Source: Limisoma sp963601185 (GTDB lineage Bacteria; Bacteroidota; Bacteroidia; Bacteroidales; Muribaculaceae). Taken from it: a stretch of 64,000 bases of DNA. A model generated the notes under the pieces. It searched no databases, was not told where the DNA came from, and was given only the letters and a program-made list of their open reading frames with translations. The position numbers and the translations under genes are program-made. The stretch spans positions 1-64,000 of the forward strand of contig CAVCEE010000010.1 of assembly GCA_963601185.1 (NCBI GenBank). The letters are read 5' to 3'. Shown in pieces: positions 48,584 to 57,895 of this stretch; positions within the stretch are counted from its first letter, which is position 1, and each line of letters begins with the position of its first letter.

Positions 48584-50053
48584 TTATTTCAGATAATCAA
48601 GTATGTTCTTTGTCAACTGCTCGATGTTGTGCTGGTAAGGGTTGACACCTGAATTCTGGTTCCATTCGTAGGCAGCCAGACCGTTGGCGATGCAGCGTCC
48701 GTGCTCAGTGTTTGCATAGAACTCTACGAGGCCGGCAACACAGTGGTCGCGTACGTGTCCCCAAGTGGCAAGAACGAGCGAGTTGGTAGTAACCTCGAAG
48801 TTCTTTATCACGTCAGGATAGTTGCCCTTGCCGTAGACGTTGCAGTCCCACATGCAGTTGTGGTCTTCGCGCTGTCCTGGGCCAATCAGCGGCAAGTTTG
48901 GATAGCCGTAGTTGTTAGGGTCTTCGAGAGTAAGACCGTTGTAGACTGCGTGGCCTGTGCGGTCGTAGAATCCCTGGTCGCTGCCGTTGCGGAAGTCCCA
49001 GCCGAGGTAAGGGTTGATTACCCATACGTCCGTACCGCTGCCACCATCGCCGTTGCCGTAGATGTTAGGCGCCATATCCGACGGAACGAAGCCGAGAGGC
49101 ACTGTGAGTTGTGTTGCCATATTCGACAGATACAGGCTACCGCCGTTTGCCGAATACTGGCGGAGAGCGACAATCACCTCATCGCTTACCAACGCCTCCG
49201 GGAGGTTCTGCCAACCGATAGGCAAGCCCACGCGGTCAATCTCAATCCAGAGCACAGGATAGAGGTCGGCGTCAAGTTCGGCAATCTTCGACGGACTGAT
49301 AAACTCTGCATTCTCCTGCTGTGCGAACCAAGCCGCTGCGGCGCGCTCGTCGTCGTCAGGCAACTGCTGTACTGTTTCGGCAAGCATCACATAACCCATT
49401 TTAGGAGTGATGTAAGGGATGGTCACTTTCACTGTAGAGCCTTTCGATGCGTAGTATCCATCGTAGACCACAGCAACCGTGTAGGAGAGTTCCTTGTCCA
49501 TCGGCTGACCTTTGAGTTCACACGATGTAGCCGCGCCCTCAAGCACTGTTGCGGCATCGGTATCGCCGTCACGAATCACCTTTACGGCAGTGATGCCGCT
49601 GGCTTGTGGAAGAGTCCAGTTGAGAGTTACCGTGCGGCCGTTGACATCGGCAGTAAGGTCGGTCACGTTAGCAAGTTCCACATAAGGAATAGTGGCCTTC
49701 ACCGAGATGCCTTCCGACACATATCCGCCGTCGTAGAGCACCTTGACCGTGTACATGTATTCCTCTTCCATCGGCTGACCTTTGACAGCGTAGGAAGTAA
49801 CCTTTCCGTCCAGACGGATTGGATTTGACGAGTTGCCGTTGGTGATGAGCAATGCTCCAACCACGTCGTTGTCCTGTGGCAGATTCCACGAAAGGTTCAC
49901 CACATAGCCGTCGACAGTGGCCTTCAGGTCGCTCACTTTTTGCAGCGACGACAACTCCGTATAGCCTGTCGGTTCAAATTCCGAGCAAGAGCCAAGCATC
50001 CCGCATATCATTGACAGCAGAAGGATGATGCTATATTTTGATAGTTTTTTCAT
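48584..50053 (-). CDS. DUF4960-type surface glycan-binding lipoprotein
   Basis: Lipoprotein of 489 residues. The lipobox is SMICGMLGSCSE. Two fibronectin/Ig-like modules repeat the same pattern (VSDLKATVDGYVVNLSWNLPQ and VTDLTADVNGRTVTLNWTLPQ). A C-terminal domain (about 215-489) then contains ERAAAAWFAQQENAEFISPSKI and LVEFYANTEHGRCIANGLAAYEWN, consistent with DUF4960. In Bacteroides thetaiotaomicron a protein of this kind (BT1761) is the surface levan-binding protein in the levan locus, and gene order here matches (SusC, SusD, then this). I infer fructan binding at the cell surface. No catalytic residues are evident. Confidence 0.82.
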   Translation of the reverse strand: MKKLSKYSIILLLSMICGMLGSCSEFEPTGYTELSSLQKVSDLKATVDGYVVNLSWNLPQDNDVVGALLITNGNSSNPIRLDGKVTSYAVKGQPMEEEYMYTVKVLYDGGYVSEGISVKATIPYVELANVTDLTADVNGRTVTLNWTLPQASGITAVKVIRDGDTDAATVLEGAATSCELKGQPMDKELSYTVAVVYDGYYASKGSTVKVTIPYITPKMGYVMLAETVQQLPDDDERAAAAWFAQQENAEFISPSKIAELDADLYPVLWIEIDRVGLPIGWQNLPEALVSDEVIVALRQYSANGGSLYLSNMATQLTVPLGFVPSDMAPNIYGNGDGGSGTDVWVINPYLGWDFRNGSDQGFYDRTGHAVYNGLTLEDPNNYGYPNLPLIGPGQREDHNCMWDCNVYGKGNYPDVIKNFEVTTNSLVLATWGHVRDHCVAGLVEFYANTEHGRCIANGLAAYEWNQNSGVNPYQHNIEQLTKNILDYLK

Positions 50054-50074
50054 TTTTCCTGAGATTTTAATGGT

Positions 50075-51751
50075 TTACTTATACAAGTCGCCAGCATTGT
50101 CGAGTTGGTTGACTGGGATTGGGAAATAGATTTCGTCCTCTGTAAGGTTTGCGCCTTGGTAGTACGAACGGAATTTCACTTCCGATGAGTAGTAGGCGTT
50201 CATCGTCTGCACTGCATTGCCCCAACGCACGAGGTCGAACCAGCGGAGACCTTCCATAGCGAGTTCCAGGCGGCGTTCCATACGCACTGCCTTGCGGGCA
50301 TACTCCTGGTTCCAGCCTGTTGCCGGATATTCGCCCACGCTGTAGTTAGCCACCATCGGGTTGCAGTCGATTGGCTCGTAGGATGCATCGACCGAACGCG
50401 CAGCCTTGCGGCGGATGTCGTTGATAAGAGTGCGAGCCTCCTCAAGGTTCTTGTTCTGCTCAATCAATGCCTCTGCCTTCATCAGCATCACATCGGCGTA
50501 GCGGATAAGAATCCAGTTGAGCGAAGATGCGCCCCAAGGCACGATACCGGTCTTGACGTATGGCGACTCGGGTGCCGGATAAGGCTTCTTACCTGAATAC
50601 TGGCCGTAGAGGTCGTAGTTGCGGCACCATTTCTCGTTGTAGGTGTGGGAGCGCCAAGGCATTCCGATACGTCCAAGAGTGAAGTCGAGACGAGGGTCTA
50701 CATTGCCTTCAAAGTCCGCTTTGTCCACATTCTTGTCATCGGGTGCGCCGTTGAGATAAGGCAAGCCGTTTTCGTCGGTACGGAACGCGTCAACAAGGTT
50801 CTGCGAAGCGAGGTAGAAATCGTCGCCGTTGCCGTAGAGGTTGCCTTCCGACCAAGTGCAGTTCAAGCAGTTGCTGAAGTTGTATTGGTCAGGCGAGTTG
50901 GCTGACGAGAACTGGATGGCGAGGACCGACTCGTATTGATTGTTGTATTCCGGCTTCGACATGTCGAGGAAGTTAGGATACAACTCATATTTCTTGCTAT
51001 CGATAACGTATCCGGCATATTTCTCAGCCTCTGCCCAGTCCGAAGTAAAGAGGTCCACACGGGCAAGCAGCGCTGCTGCCACATAGCGGTTAAAGCGACC
51101 CACCTGGTCTTGGCTTGCCGGGAGCACCTCATAGCAGTTGCGCAAATCAGTTTTGATAAATCCGGCAATCTCGTCGCGGGTGTACTGGTCGGCGCGGCAT
51201 TCGCTCGGGTTTGCCACAGTCTCGTCGAAGTAAGGGAACTTGGCATAGATGCGGAGCATATCGAAGTAGTAGTATGCGCGGAGAGTTTTCATCTCTGCGA
51301 TGTAGGAAGCCTTCTCGGAGTCGGTCAGCGACTTGGAGTTGCTGATGCCGCGGATGGCTGTGTTGCAACGGCTGATGGAGAAGTAGTTGTTGCGCCACTT
51401 GAAGTTGATCACATCGTTGTCGCTCTGCACGTTGCCCACCTCAAGTTGGTGCATATAGGCTTCCATTGTCACACCGTCGCCACCCTTGAGGGCATCGTCG
51501 GAACGCACGTCAAACACCCAGTTGGTAATTGGACCGGCAAACGACTCGTTGTTGCCGAAATAGTGGTTGAGGAGCGTTGCATAGGCGGAGGTCATCAGGT
51601 CGAGGGCTTCCTCGTCGCCGATCTGCTCGTCGGTAAATGCGCCTTGCGGTTTTGTGTTGAGCAGGTCATCGCACGACACTGCAGTCACACCCATCGAAAT
51701 GGCAACCGTTGCATATATTGCTTTCGTAAATATATTCTTAAAGATATTCAT
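50075..51751 (-). CDS. SusD-family fructan-binding outer-membrane lipoprotein
   Basis: Surface lipoprotein of 558 residues, partner of the SusC that precedes it (18-bp gap). The lipobox is MGVTAVSCDD. SusD features are DEEALDLMTSAYATLLNHYF, WRNNYFSISRCNTAIRGI, IRYADVMLMKAEALIEQNKN, RMERRLELAMEGLRWFDLVRWG and the terminal IYFPIPVNQLDNAGDLYK. It forms the lid of the importer and binds oligofructans, inferred from the locus content (GH32 enzymes, fructokinase). Confidence 0.95.
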   Translation of the reverse strand: MNIFKNIFTKAIYATVAISMGVTAVSCDDLLNTKPQGAFTDEQIGDEEALDLMTSAYATLLNHYFGNNESFAGPITNWVFDVRSDDALKGGDGVTMEAYMHQLEVGNVQSDNDVINFKWRNNYFSISRCNTAIRGISNSKSLTDSEKASYIAEMKTLRAYYYFDMLRIYAKFPYFDETVANPSECRADQYTRDEIAGFIKTDLRNCYEVLPASQDQVGRFNRYVAAALLARVDLFTSDWAEAEKYAGYVIDSKKYELYPNFLDMSKPEYNNQYESVLAIQFSSANSPDQYNFSNCLNCTWSEGNLYGNGDDFYLASQNLVDAFRTDENGLPYLNGAPDDKNVDKADFEGNVDPRLDFTLGRIGMPWRSHTYNEKWCRNYDLYGQYSGKKPYPAPESPYVKTGIVPWGASSLNWILIRYADVMLMKAEALIEQNKNLEEARTLINDIRRKAARSVDASYEPIDCNPMVANYSVGEYPATGWNQEYARKAVRMERRLELAMEGLRWFDLVRWGNAVQTMNAYYSSEVKFRSYYQGANLTEDEIYFPIPVNQLDNAGDLYK

Positions 51752-51769
51752 TGTTGGTCATTTTGAATG

Positions 51770-54700
51770 TTAGAACTGAAGATTCAAACCCACTGTAAAT
51801 GTGCGTGGACGAGGATAAGCACCGTTGTCGATGCGTGCGCCGTATTCGCCCGGGAGGATTTCAGGGTCAAGTCCCGAGTAGCGTGTCATTGTAAACACGT
51901 TCTCCACTTGTCCGTAGACATCAAGATTGGTTGCACCGATTTTCTTGATGATGTTCTTAGGCAACGAATACGAAAGTTTCAGATATTTCATCTTCATGTA
52001 CGATCCATTTTCAACATAATAGGTTGAGAAGCGGCTCTCGTTGTTGTCGTCGGTAAGGGTCAATGCCGGAATGTCGGTGTCGGTGTTGGTCGGTGTCCAG
52101 GCATTCAGGATTTCTACGCCACGGTTAGTTGAAAGGTTGCCGTAACTCATTGAGAGGAGTTGACGCTTCATGTGGTTCTGGATGTCGAAGCCGAAATCGC
52201 CGGAGAAGAACATATCGAGAGTAAACGCCTTGTAGCGGAACGTGAGGTTCAAGCCCAACGACAAGTCTGGGTTAGGGTCACCGATGATGCAGCGGTCATT
52301 TTCGTCAATCACGCCGTCGTTGTTGAGATCGCGGTAGATGAGGCGGCCTGGGGCTGCACCAGTCTGTGTCGCGTGGTTAGCCACTTCCTCAGCATTCTGG
52401 AAGATGCCGTCGCACACATATCCGTAGTAAACGCCCATCGGCTGACCTGGGATAAGACGCTGGTCACCGCCGATAAACTTCTGGCGCGAGTTGAGCGTAA
52501 CGAGTTCGTTCTTGTACTGCGACACATTCAACGATCCGCTCCAAGAGAAGTCGCCGTACTGGCGGCTATTGTAACCAAGGGTCACCTCCCAACCGGTGTT
52601 CTTCATATCGCCAGTGTTGAGCCAGATTGAAGCGTTCTCGCCTGCCACGTCGAGTGCCGGCGGAATGGTGAGCATATCTTTTGTTTTCTTGATATAGTAG
52701 TCGGCGCTCAAGTTGAGTGTTCCCTTGAAGAACTGCATGTCAAGACCGATGTTATTCTGATAGGTTGTTTCCCATTTGAGGGTCGGGTTACCAGTGCTTG
52801 CCAGTGTGATACCCGAAGTGGTCGACGAGTTCGTACCGTTGATGTCGTAGGCACCGTTGCCGGTGTTGAAGATGTAGGTCGAATATGCCGGGTAGAGCGA
52901 CGGGATGTTGGCGTTACCGTTCTGACCCCAAGAGTAGCGTACCTTCAAGTCGGTCACTACGTCGTTTTTCGGGAAGAATGCCTCTTGGCTCGGACGCCAT
53001 GCGAGGGAGAATGCTGGGAACACACCTGTGCGGTAGCCCTTGGCAAAACGAGAGTTCTCATCGCGGCGAATGGTGAACGATGCCAAGTAGCGGTCAGCGT
53101 AGTTGTAGTCGATTTTGCCGAAGAGCGAGAACACTGACCATTGGGTCTTGCCGCCGCCGTTGTTGCGTGTGCCTGTGCCGGCACCGATTTGCATATAGTC
53201 GGCATCTTCAAAGGCGTAGCCCTCGCGCGATGCAGAGAGGTCGCGGAATGTGTAGCCGGTGGCTTCCGTGCCGAGGAGCACTGTCAAGTGGTGCTTCTTT
53301 GCAAATGTCTTGGTATAGTTGGCTGTGTTGGTCCAAGTCCAGGTGTCGCCCTGTCCGTAGACGCTCGATGCGCTGTTCACGTCGCCTGGGTTGACGGCAC
53401 GGCCAAGAGTGTTGTTGAAGTACTGGCTGTGCTCGATACCGATGTTCGATTTCAGTGTAAGTCCGTCAATAGGACGGATTTCAAGATAGGCATTGCCGAG
53501 AATACGCCAAGAAGCATAGTCGTTGTCCTTGCCGTTTTCAATCAACTGCACCGGGTTGGAAAGGTCGGATGCGATGAGTTCGATTGGGCGTGCCCACGAG
53601 CCGTCAGCGCCGCGCACTGGGAGTGCCGGATGCTGGCTCATTGCTGTGAACGGGATGCCTCGGTCGCCGGCTACGTCAACACCGCGGTTTTTCCAGCGTG
53701 CCACCTGAAGATTTTCGCCTACCGACAGATATTTATTGAAATCGTAGCGCGAATTTATGCGCGCTGAATAGCGTTCGTAGAATGTTTCCTGAATGTTACC
53801 ATTCTGGTTGATGTAGTTCAGCGACAACAGCACCGAACTCTTCTCAGTATTGTTGGAAATTGATGCCGTGAGGTTGTTGGTCCATGCCGTGCGGTACACC
53901 TCATCCTGCCAATCTGTGTCGGTAGTGGCGTAGTTGGTGTTGCCTGCCACATACTGTTGGAGCACTGGGGTTGCGCCGCTGCCGTAAAGCACGTGCGACG
54001 GAGCGATATTGGAGTTTTTCGATGCTGTCCAGTAAGCCTCGCCCCATTGGGTGGCGTTGAGCATCTCGTAACGCTTGGCGATGGTCTGCGCACTCGCTGC
54101 ATAGTTCACATTGATTGTCATGCGGTCGCCCTTGCCTTGCTTGGTTGTAATGACCACAACACCGTTGGCTGCGCGTGAGCCGTAGATTGATGCGGATGCC
54201 GCGTCTTTCAGCACCTGCATTGTCTCAATGTCGTTGGGATTGATGCAGTTGATGTTGTCGGTAGGCACGCCGTCGATGACGTAGAGCGGGTCGTTGCTCG
54301 AGTTGGCTGTCGACATACCGCGCACACGGATTGTTCCCGTGCCGCCAGGGGCTGCATCAGGCACTACGTTTACGCCTGCCAACTTACCTGAAAGCGACTG
54401 CATCACGTTGCCGGTGCTTTCGCTCAACGGCTCTTTCATATTCATCACCGAAACAGCACCTGTAAGGTCGGCCTTACGCACTGTCTGGTAACCTACGACA
54501 ACCACCTCGTCGAGAACCTCTGTGTTCTCTTCAAGGCGCACTGTCATTTGTGACTGGGCTTTTGCTACGGTTGAGTTGTAACCTACATAATAGAACTTGA
54601 GGGTCGAGCCTTCAGGGACTGAGATATCAAACTTGCCGTTGATATCGGTCGACACTCCTGCTTTTGTTGCCTCACAAAGCACCGATGCGCCGATGAGCGG

Positions 54701-54808
54701 TTCGCCGTCGGACTTCGAAAGGACTGTTCCATGCACAGTGATGTTCTGTGCTTGCGTCACCATTGCCACCATAAGTAGCAAAAACGCACTGAAAATAAAT
54801 CTTTTCAT
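51770..54808 (-). CDS. SusC-family TonB-dependent fructan importer
   Basis: Outer-membrane transporter of 1012 residues. Parts: signal peptide (IFSAFLLLMVAMVTQAQ), carboxypeptidase-regulatory-like domain (VHGTVLSKSDGEPLIGASVL), TonB box EVLDEVVVVGYQTVRK, plug (IRVRGMSTANSSNDPLYVIDG, VLKDAASASIYGSRAANGVVVITTK), and a barrel ending RPRTFTVGLNLQF. An ATG at 54931 would add 41 residues before the signal peptide and lies upstream of the promoter, so 54808 is used. First gene of the minus-strand operon SusC-SusD-DUF4960-GH32. Its promoter has a TAnnTTTG box but no -33, and carries paired 14-bp repeats, implying activation by the adjacent hybrid regulator. Confidence 0.95.
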   Translation of the reverse strand: MKRFIFSAFLLLMVAMVTQAQNITVHGTVLSKSDGEPLIGASVLCEATKAGVSTDINGKFDISVPEGSTLKFYYVGYNSTVAKAQSQMTVRLEENTEVLDEVVVVGYQTVRKADLTGAVSVMNMKEPLSESTGNVMQSLSGKLAGVNVVPDAAPGGTGTIRVRGMSTANSSNDPLYVIDGVPTDNINCINPNDIETMQVLKDAASASIYGSRAANGVVVITTKQGKGDRMTINVNYAASAQTIAKRYEMLNATQWGEAYWTASKNSNIAPSHVLYGSGATPVLQQYVAGNTNYATTDTDWQDEVYRTAWTNNLTASISNNTEKSSVLLSLNYINQNGNIQETFYERYSARINSRYDFNKYLSVGENLQVARWKNRGVDVAGDRGIPFTAMSQHPALPVRGADGSWARPIELIASDLSNPVQLIENGKDNDYASWRILGNAYLEIRPIDGLTLKSNIGIEHSQYFNNTLGRAVNPGDVNSASSVYGQGDTWTWTNTANYTKTFAKKHHLTVLLGTEATGYTFRDLSASREGYAFEDADYMQIGAGTGTRNNGGGKTQWSVFSLFGKIDYNYADRYLASFTIRRDENSRFAKGYRTGVFPAFSLAWRPSQEAFFPKNDVVTDLKVRYSWGQNGNANIPSLYPAYSTYIFNTGNGAYDINGTNSSTTSGITLASTGNPTLKWETTYQNNIGLDMQFFKGTLNLSADYYIKKTKDMLTIPPALDVAGENASIWLNTGDMKNTGWEVTLGYNSRQYGDFSWSGSLNVSQYKNELVTLNSRQKFIGGDQRLIPGQPMGVYYGYVCDGIFQNAEEVANHATQTGAAPGRLIYRDLNNDGVIDENDRCIIGDPNPDLSLGLNLTFRYKAFTLDMFFSGDFGFDIQNHMKRQLLSMSYGNLSTNRGVEILNAWTPTNTDTDIPALTLTDDNNESRFSTYYVENGSYMKMKYLKLSYSLPKNIIKKIGATNLDVYGQVENVFTMTRYSGLDPEILPGEYGARIDNGAYPRPRTFTVGLNLQF

Positions 54809-54838
54809 TTGTATGACAATTTTAAGGATTTCTGCCCA

Positions 54839-54902
54839 CAAAATTAATCCTACAAATGAATATGTACTATAACGGATGTTGTACTGCCTATCAAATTCCG
54901 TG
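54839..54902 (-). promoter_or_regulatory. activator-dependent promoter of the fructan susC operon
   Basis: Minus strand order: CACGGAATTTGATA (54902-54889), CAACATCCGTTATA (54881-54868, 21 bp later), a gap of 21 bp, then TAATTTTG (54846-54839). No TTG occurs at -33. The layout is the same as at 57781-57844. Confidence 0.7.
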
Positions 54903-54907
54903 CAATG

Positions 54908-54942
54908 CACGATTTTTGATAACATTGGCACGATTTTTAATA
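54908..54942 (+). promoter_or_regulatory. inverted extra copies of the operator repeat
   Basis: Plus-strand CACGATTTTTGATA (54908-54921) and CACGATTTTTAATA (54929-54942), again 21 bp apart. With 54889-54902 the first forms a near-perfect dyad centred at 54905. Confidence 0.65.
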
Positions 54943-54964
54943 ACCACTGCAGTTCAAGCGTTTA

Positions 54965-57697
54965 TCACGCCATCTTGGCGCGTGCTTCTGAAGGGGTCTC
55001 ACCAAAGGCATCCTTGTAGCATTTGGAGAAATATGCCGGCGTGGAGAAGCCTATTTCGTAGGCAATCTCGCTTATGGTCTTGTCAGTTGACTGCAAGAGT
55101 TTGCGCGAATGTTGCAGCCTCAACCGTCGGATGAGTTCCACCGGGGCATAGTTGGTCAGTGCCTTTATCTTTCTGTAGAACTGCGACCGCTCGAGCCCGA
55201 GTTTGGCGGCAAGGGCATCGACATTGAGATTTGGGTCGCCCATCTCTTCCTTGAAGATTTCAAGGAAGCGGTTGTAGAAATCGCTGTCGATCTCATTGAT
55301 TGCAGTTGCCTTGGCAATCTGTTTCTTTGCGTCATCGTTGTCCGCGGCTTTGGCTGCCACTGGCGATTGCCACAACTCTTTTATTAGTTGGCGATTGGCC
55401 ACGAGGCTCTGGCATCTTGCCTTAAGCACGGCACTACTGAACGGCTTCGACAGATAGCCGTCGGCACCGCAGGCATAGCCCTGCACGCGCTGCTCGTCCA
55501 TAGAGCATGCCGTGAGCATCAGCACCGGGATATGCGAGGTTGTCACGTCCGACTTCAGCCGGCTGCAGCATTCAAGTCCGTCCATCACCGGCATCATCAC
55601 GTCGCAGACAATAAGGTCGGGCACATACTTCACTGCTTGTCTCAGTCCTTCCTTGCCGTTGGATGCCGTTACTATATTATAGTCGTCGTTGAGCAACTCG
55701 CCCACGAGTTTCTGGATATCGGCATTGTCGTCGATTATCAGCACGATAGGCTTGTCGGCGTCAAACACAATCTTTGCTTCAACATTGTCAAGTTCCACCG
55801 TCACGTCCTTGTTGCCGATGTTCTTCTCCATCTCCACGGTCTCTTCCGCAACGTGAGCCACCGGCAGCGTAACCGTAAAAGTCGAACCCTTGCCGACCTT
55901 GCTCTCTACGGCGATGCTGCCTCCGTGCAGTTCCACAAAAGCCTTCGCCAGTGACAGTCCGATGCCAGATCCTTTCGGATGCACCCGATCCACTTGATAG
56001 AATCTGTCGAAAATGTTGCCAAGATCCTGCTCACTGATGCCGTAACCAGTGTCTGAAACCTTGAACGTCAGGTTTTTGCCATCACAATCGTATGCCACTG
56101 TAATTGCACCATTGTCTGGAGTGTACTTGAACGCATTCGACAACAGATTGAAAAGCACACGCTCAATCTTTTCATAATCGAGAGCAAGCGTAATAGGCTT
56201 GTCCACAGCAGGTTTCGCCAGCGACAGTTTTATGTCGCGACTCCGCGCAATCGAATAGAACGACTCCATCCAGTCGCTTATCGCCTTGCTGAAATCAATC
56301 TCGGCAAGGCGGAGATCTAACTTGCCGTTCTCAAATTTGCGGAAGTCAAGTATCTGGTTTATCAGACGTTGCAGTATCTTCACATTCTTGTTGGCAATCT
56401 TGATGAGCGTGGACTGCTGCGGCGTGAGGTTGCCGGCGGAGGCAAGTTGCGCCACCGGCTCGGAAATCAGCGTGAGCGGCGTGCGCAGGTCGTGCGACAC
56501 GTTGGTATAGAACATCAGTTTGGAGTGTGTCACCTCCTGCAACTGGCGGTTGAGTTGTTGCTGCTTGTCGCGCTCTTCCTCCAGCAGTTTGTTCTGCGCC
56601 AAAAGCGTCTTCTGGTGGCGGCTACGCTGCCAATAGGCACGGAGCAGAAGGAAGCCCATGCCGAAAAGAAGTGCGATGATTGCCACACAGGCATAGAAAA
56701 GTGTGGTTTGCGATGAATGCTTTTCCCAATAGTCATCAATCTGCGACTTAAGCAGTTGCATCTTGTTTGTCTCGTCGCTGATGGTCTTGTTCTGAAGCAG
56801 GAGGATGTCGGCGTTGCTCTTGTCCACCGCCGACGCCAGCGGCAATTTGGTTTCTTTCTTATATGGCTCGCCTTTCAGTATCGCCAACGCTGTCTGCATA
56901 AGTCGATGACCTTCTGTTGGATAGAGGAATGTTGCGTCAATCACACCGTCGGCTACCGCCTGAATGCCCACATTGGGCGCGGCATCGATACCGATAATCT
57001 TTATGTTGCTGCGTCCCAACCGGTGAGCCACTTCCGACGCTCCTATCGCCATCCGGTCATTGTGGGCGTAAATCAAATCGACGTCGGGATAGACTCGCAG
57101 CAACGAGTCTGCCACGGTAACGGCGTTTTCCTTGTTCCAGAAGCCCGACTCGCTCGCTAAAATCTGACCTCCGGCGGAGGTAAATTCCTTGACAAAGCCG
57201 TTGTGACGACCTTCGGCAGGAGTTGAGCCTTTAAGTCCGTAAATCTCTATCGCCTTGGGATTTGCCCCGAGTATGTGCATAGCATAGTGAGCAGCCATCT
57301 CTCCGAGTTCCTCATCGTCGACTCCGATGCGTGCGGTGTAGGTGTCGCCGTTGATGTTGCGGTCAAAGATCAGCACCGGCATCCCCTTTTCATACACTTC
57401 CTTTATCACCGGCGTAAGCGCATCTGCCTCGTTTGGGGAAATCACGATGATGTCAAATTTGTTGTCAACGAAATATTTGATGTCGGCAATCTGCTTTTCA
57501 TTGCTGTCGTCGGCGGAACGAATCTCCACGACGGCATCATCGTGAAACATTATCTCACGATTGATTTCTTCGTTCATCTTTGCACGCCAGTCGTCCTGAC
57601 TGCACTGCGACACTCCAATCCTGTAGACTTTCTTTTCCGTACACCCGAAAATGCCAAGGACGAGAGCCAAGAAAAATATCAGGTTTGTAAATTTCAT
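54965..57697 (-). CDS. hybrid two-component system regulator (periplasmic sugar-binding sensor, kinase, receiver, AraC)
   Basis: One-polypeptide sensor and transcription factor of 910 residues. An N-terminal signal/lipobox-like stretch (LVLGIFGCTE) precedes a ribose-binding-protein-type domain (about 25-300: YRIGVSQCSQDDWRAKMNEE, VLIFDRNINGD, AHNDRMAIGASEVAHRLG). Then come a membrane helix (about 328-350), HisKA with His402 (YTNVSHDLRTPLTLI), HATPase (RVLFNLLSNAFKYTP, GSGIGLSLAK), receiver with Asp699 (LIVCDVMMPVMDG), and AraC HTH (about 800-908). It resembles B. thetaiotaomicron BT1754, which binds fructose. ATG at 57697 is preferred over a GTG two codons earlier. It lies between the two fructan operons and likely activates both. 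Confidence 0.94.
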   Translation of the reverse strand: MKFTNLIFFLALVLGIFGCTEKKVYRIGVSQCSQDDWRAKMNEEINREIMFHDDAVVEIRSADDSNEKQIADIKYFVDNKFDIIVISPNEADALTPVIKEVYEKGMPVLIFDRNINGDTYTARIGVDDEELGEMAAHYAMHILGANPKAIEIYGLKGSTPAEGRHNGFVKEFTSAGGQILASESGFWNKENAVTVADSLLRVYPDVDLIYAHNDRMAIGASEVAHRLGRSNIKIIGIDAAPNVGIQAVADGVIDATFLYPTEGHRLMQTALAILKGEPYKKETKLPLASAVDKSNADILLLQNKTISDETNKMQLLKSQIDDYWEKHSSQTTLFYACVAIIALLFGMGFLLLRAYWQRSRHQKTLLAQNKLLEEERDKQQQLNRQLQEVTHSKLMFYTNVSHDLRTPLTLISEPVAQLASAGNLTPQQSTLIKIANKNVKILQRLINQILDFRKFENGKLDLRLAEIDFSKAISDWMESFYSIARSRDIKLSLAKPAVDKPITLALDYEKIERVLFNLLSNAFKYTPDNGAITVAYDCDGKNLTFKVSDTGYGISEQDLGNIFDRFYQVDRVHPKGSGIGLSLAKAFVELHGGSIAVESKVGKGSTFTVTLPVAHVAEETVEMEKNIGNKDVTVELDNVEAKIVFDADKPIVLIIDDNADIQKLVGELLNDDYNIVTASNGKEGLRQAVKYVPDLIVCDVMMPVMDGLECCSRLKSDVTTSHIPVLMLTACSMDEQRVQGYACGADGYLSKPFSSAVLKARCQSLVANRQLIKELWQSPVAAKAADNDDAKKQIAKATAINEIDSDFYNRFLEIFKEEMGDPNLNVDALAAKLGLERSQFYRKIKALTNYAPVELIRRLRLQHSRKLLQSTDKTISEIAYEIGFSTPAYFSKCYKDAFGETPSEARAKMA

Positions 57698-57780
57698 AAT
57701 CACTATCGGTAATAAGGATTACCAAAATTAATCACAAAACTATAAAAAACAGTGCATAAACTGCGATAAATTGGGCAATA

Positions 57781-57844
57781 CAACATATTTGATACACTAT
57801 GCACGAATTTTGATAGCCGCCGCTTGCGCTTATAATTAACTTTG
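57781..57844 (+). promoter_or_regulatory. activator-dependent promoter of the GH32-transporter-fructokinase operon
   Basis: CAACATATTTGATA (57781-57794), CACGAATTTTGATA (57802-57815, 21 bp later), 21-bp gap, TAACTTTG (57837-57844). No -33 TTG. The same arrangement occurs before the fructan susC gene. Leftward boxes TAATTTTG (57723-57730) and TAGTTTTG nearby may serve the hybrid regulator. Confidence 0.7.
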
Positions 57845-57895
57845 TGTCGGTGAGTTGAAAAACCACCCTACCGCGAAATTTAATGTACCCATATA

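Noticed and set aside
48701..49828. 375-codon plus-strand frame opposite the DUF4960 gene
   Set aside because: Antisense of a convincing lipoprotein gene, with shadow-like composition.
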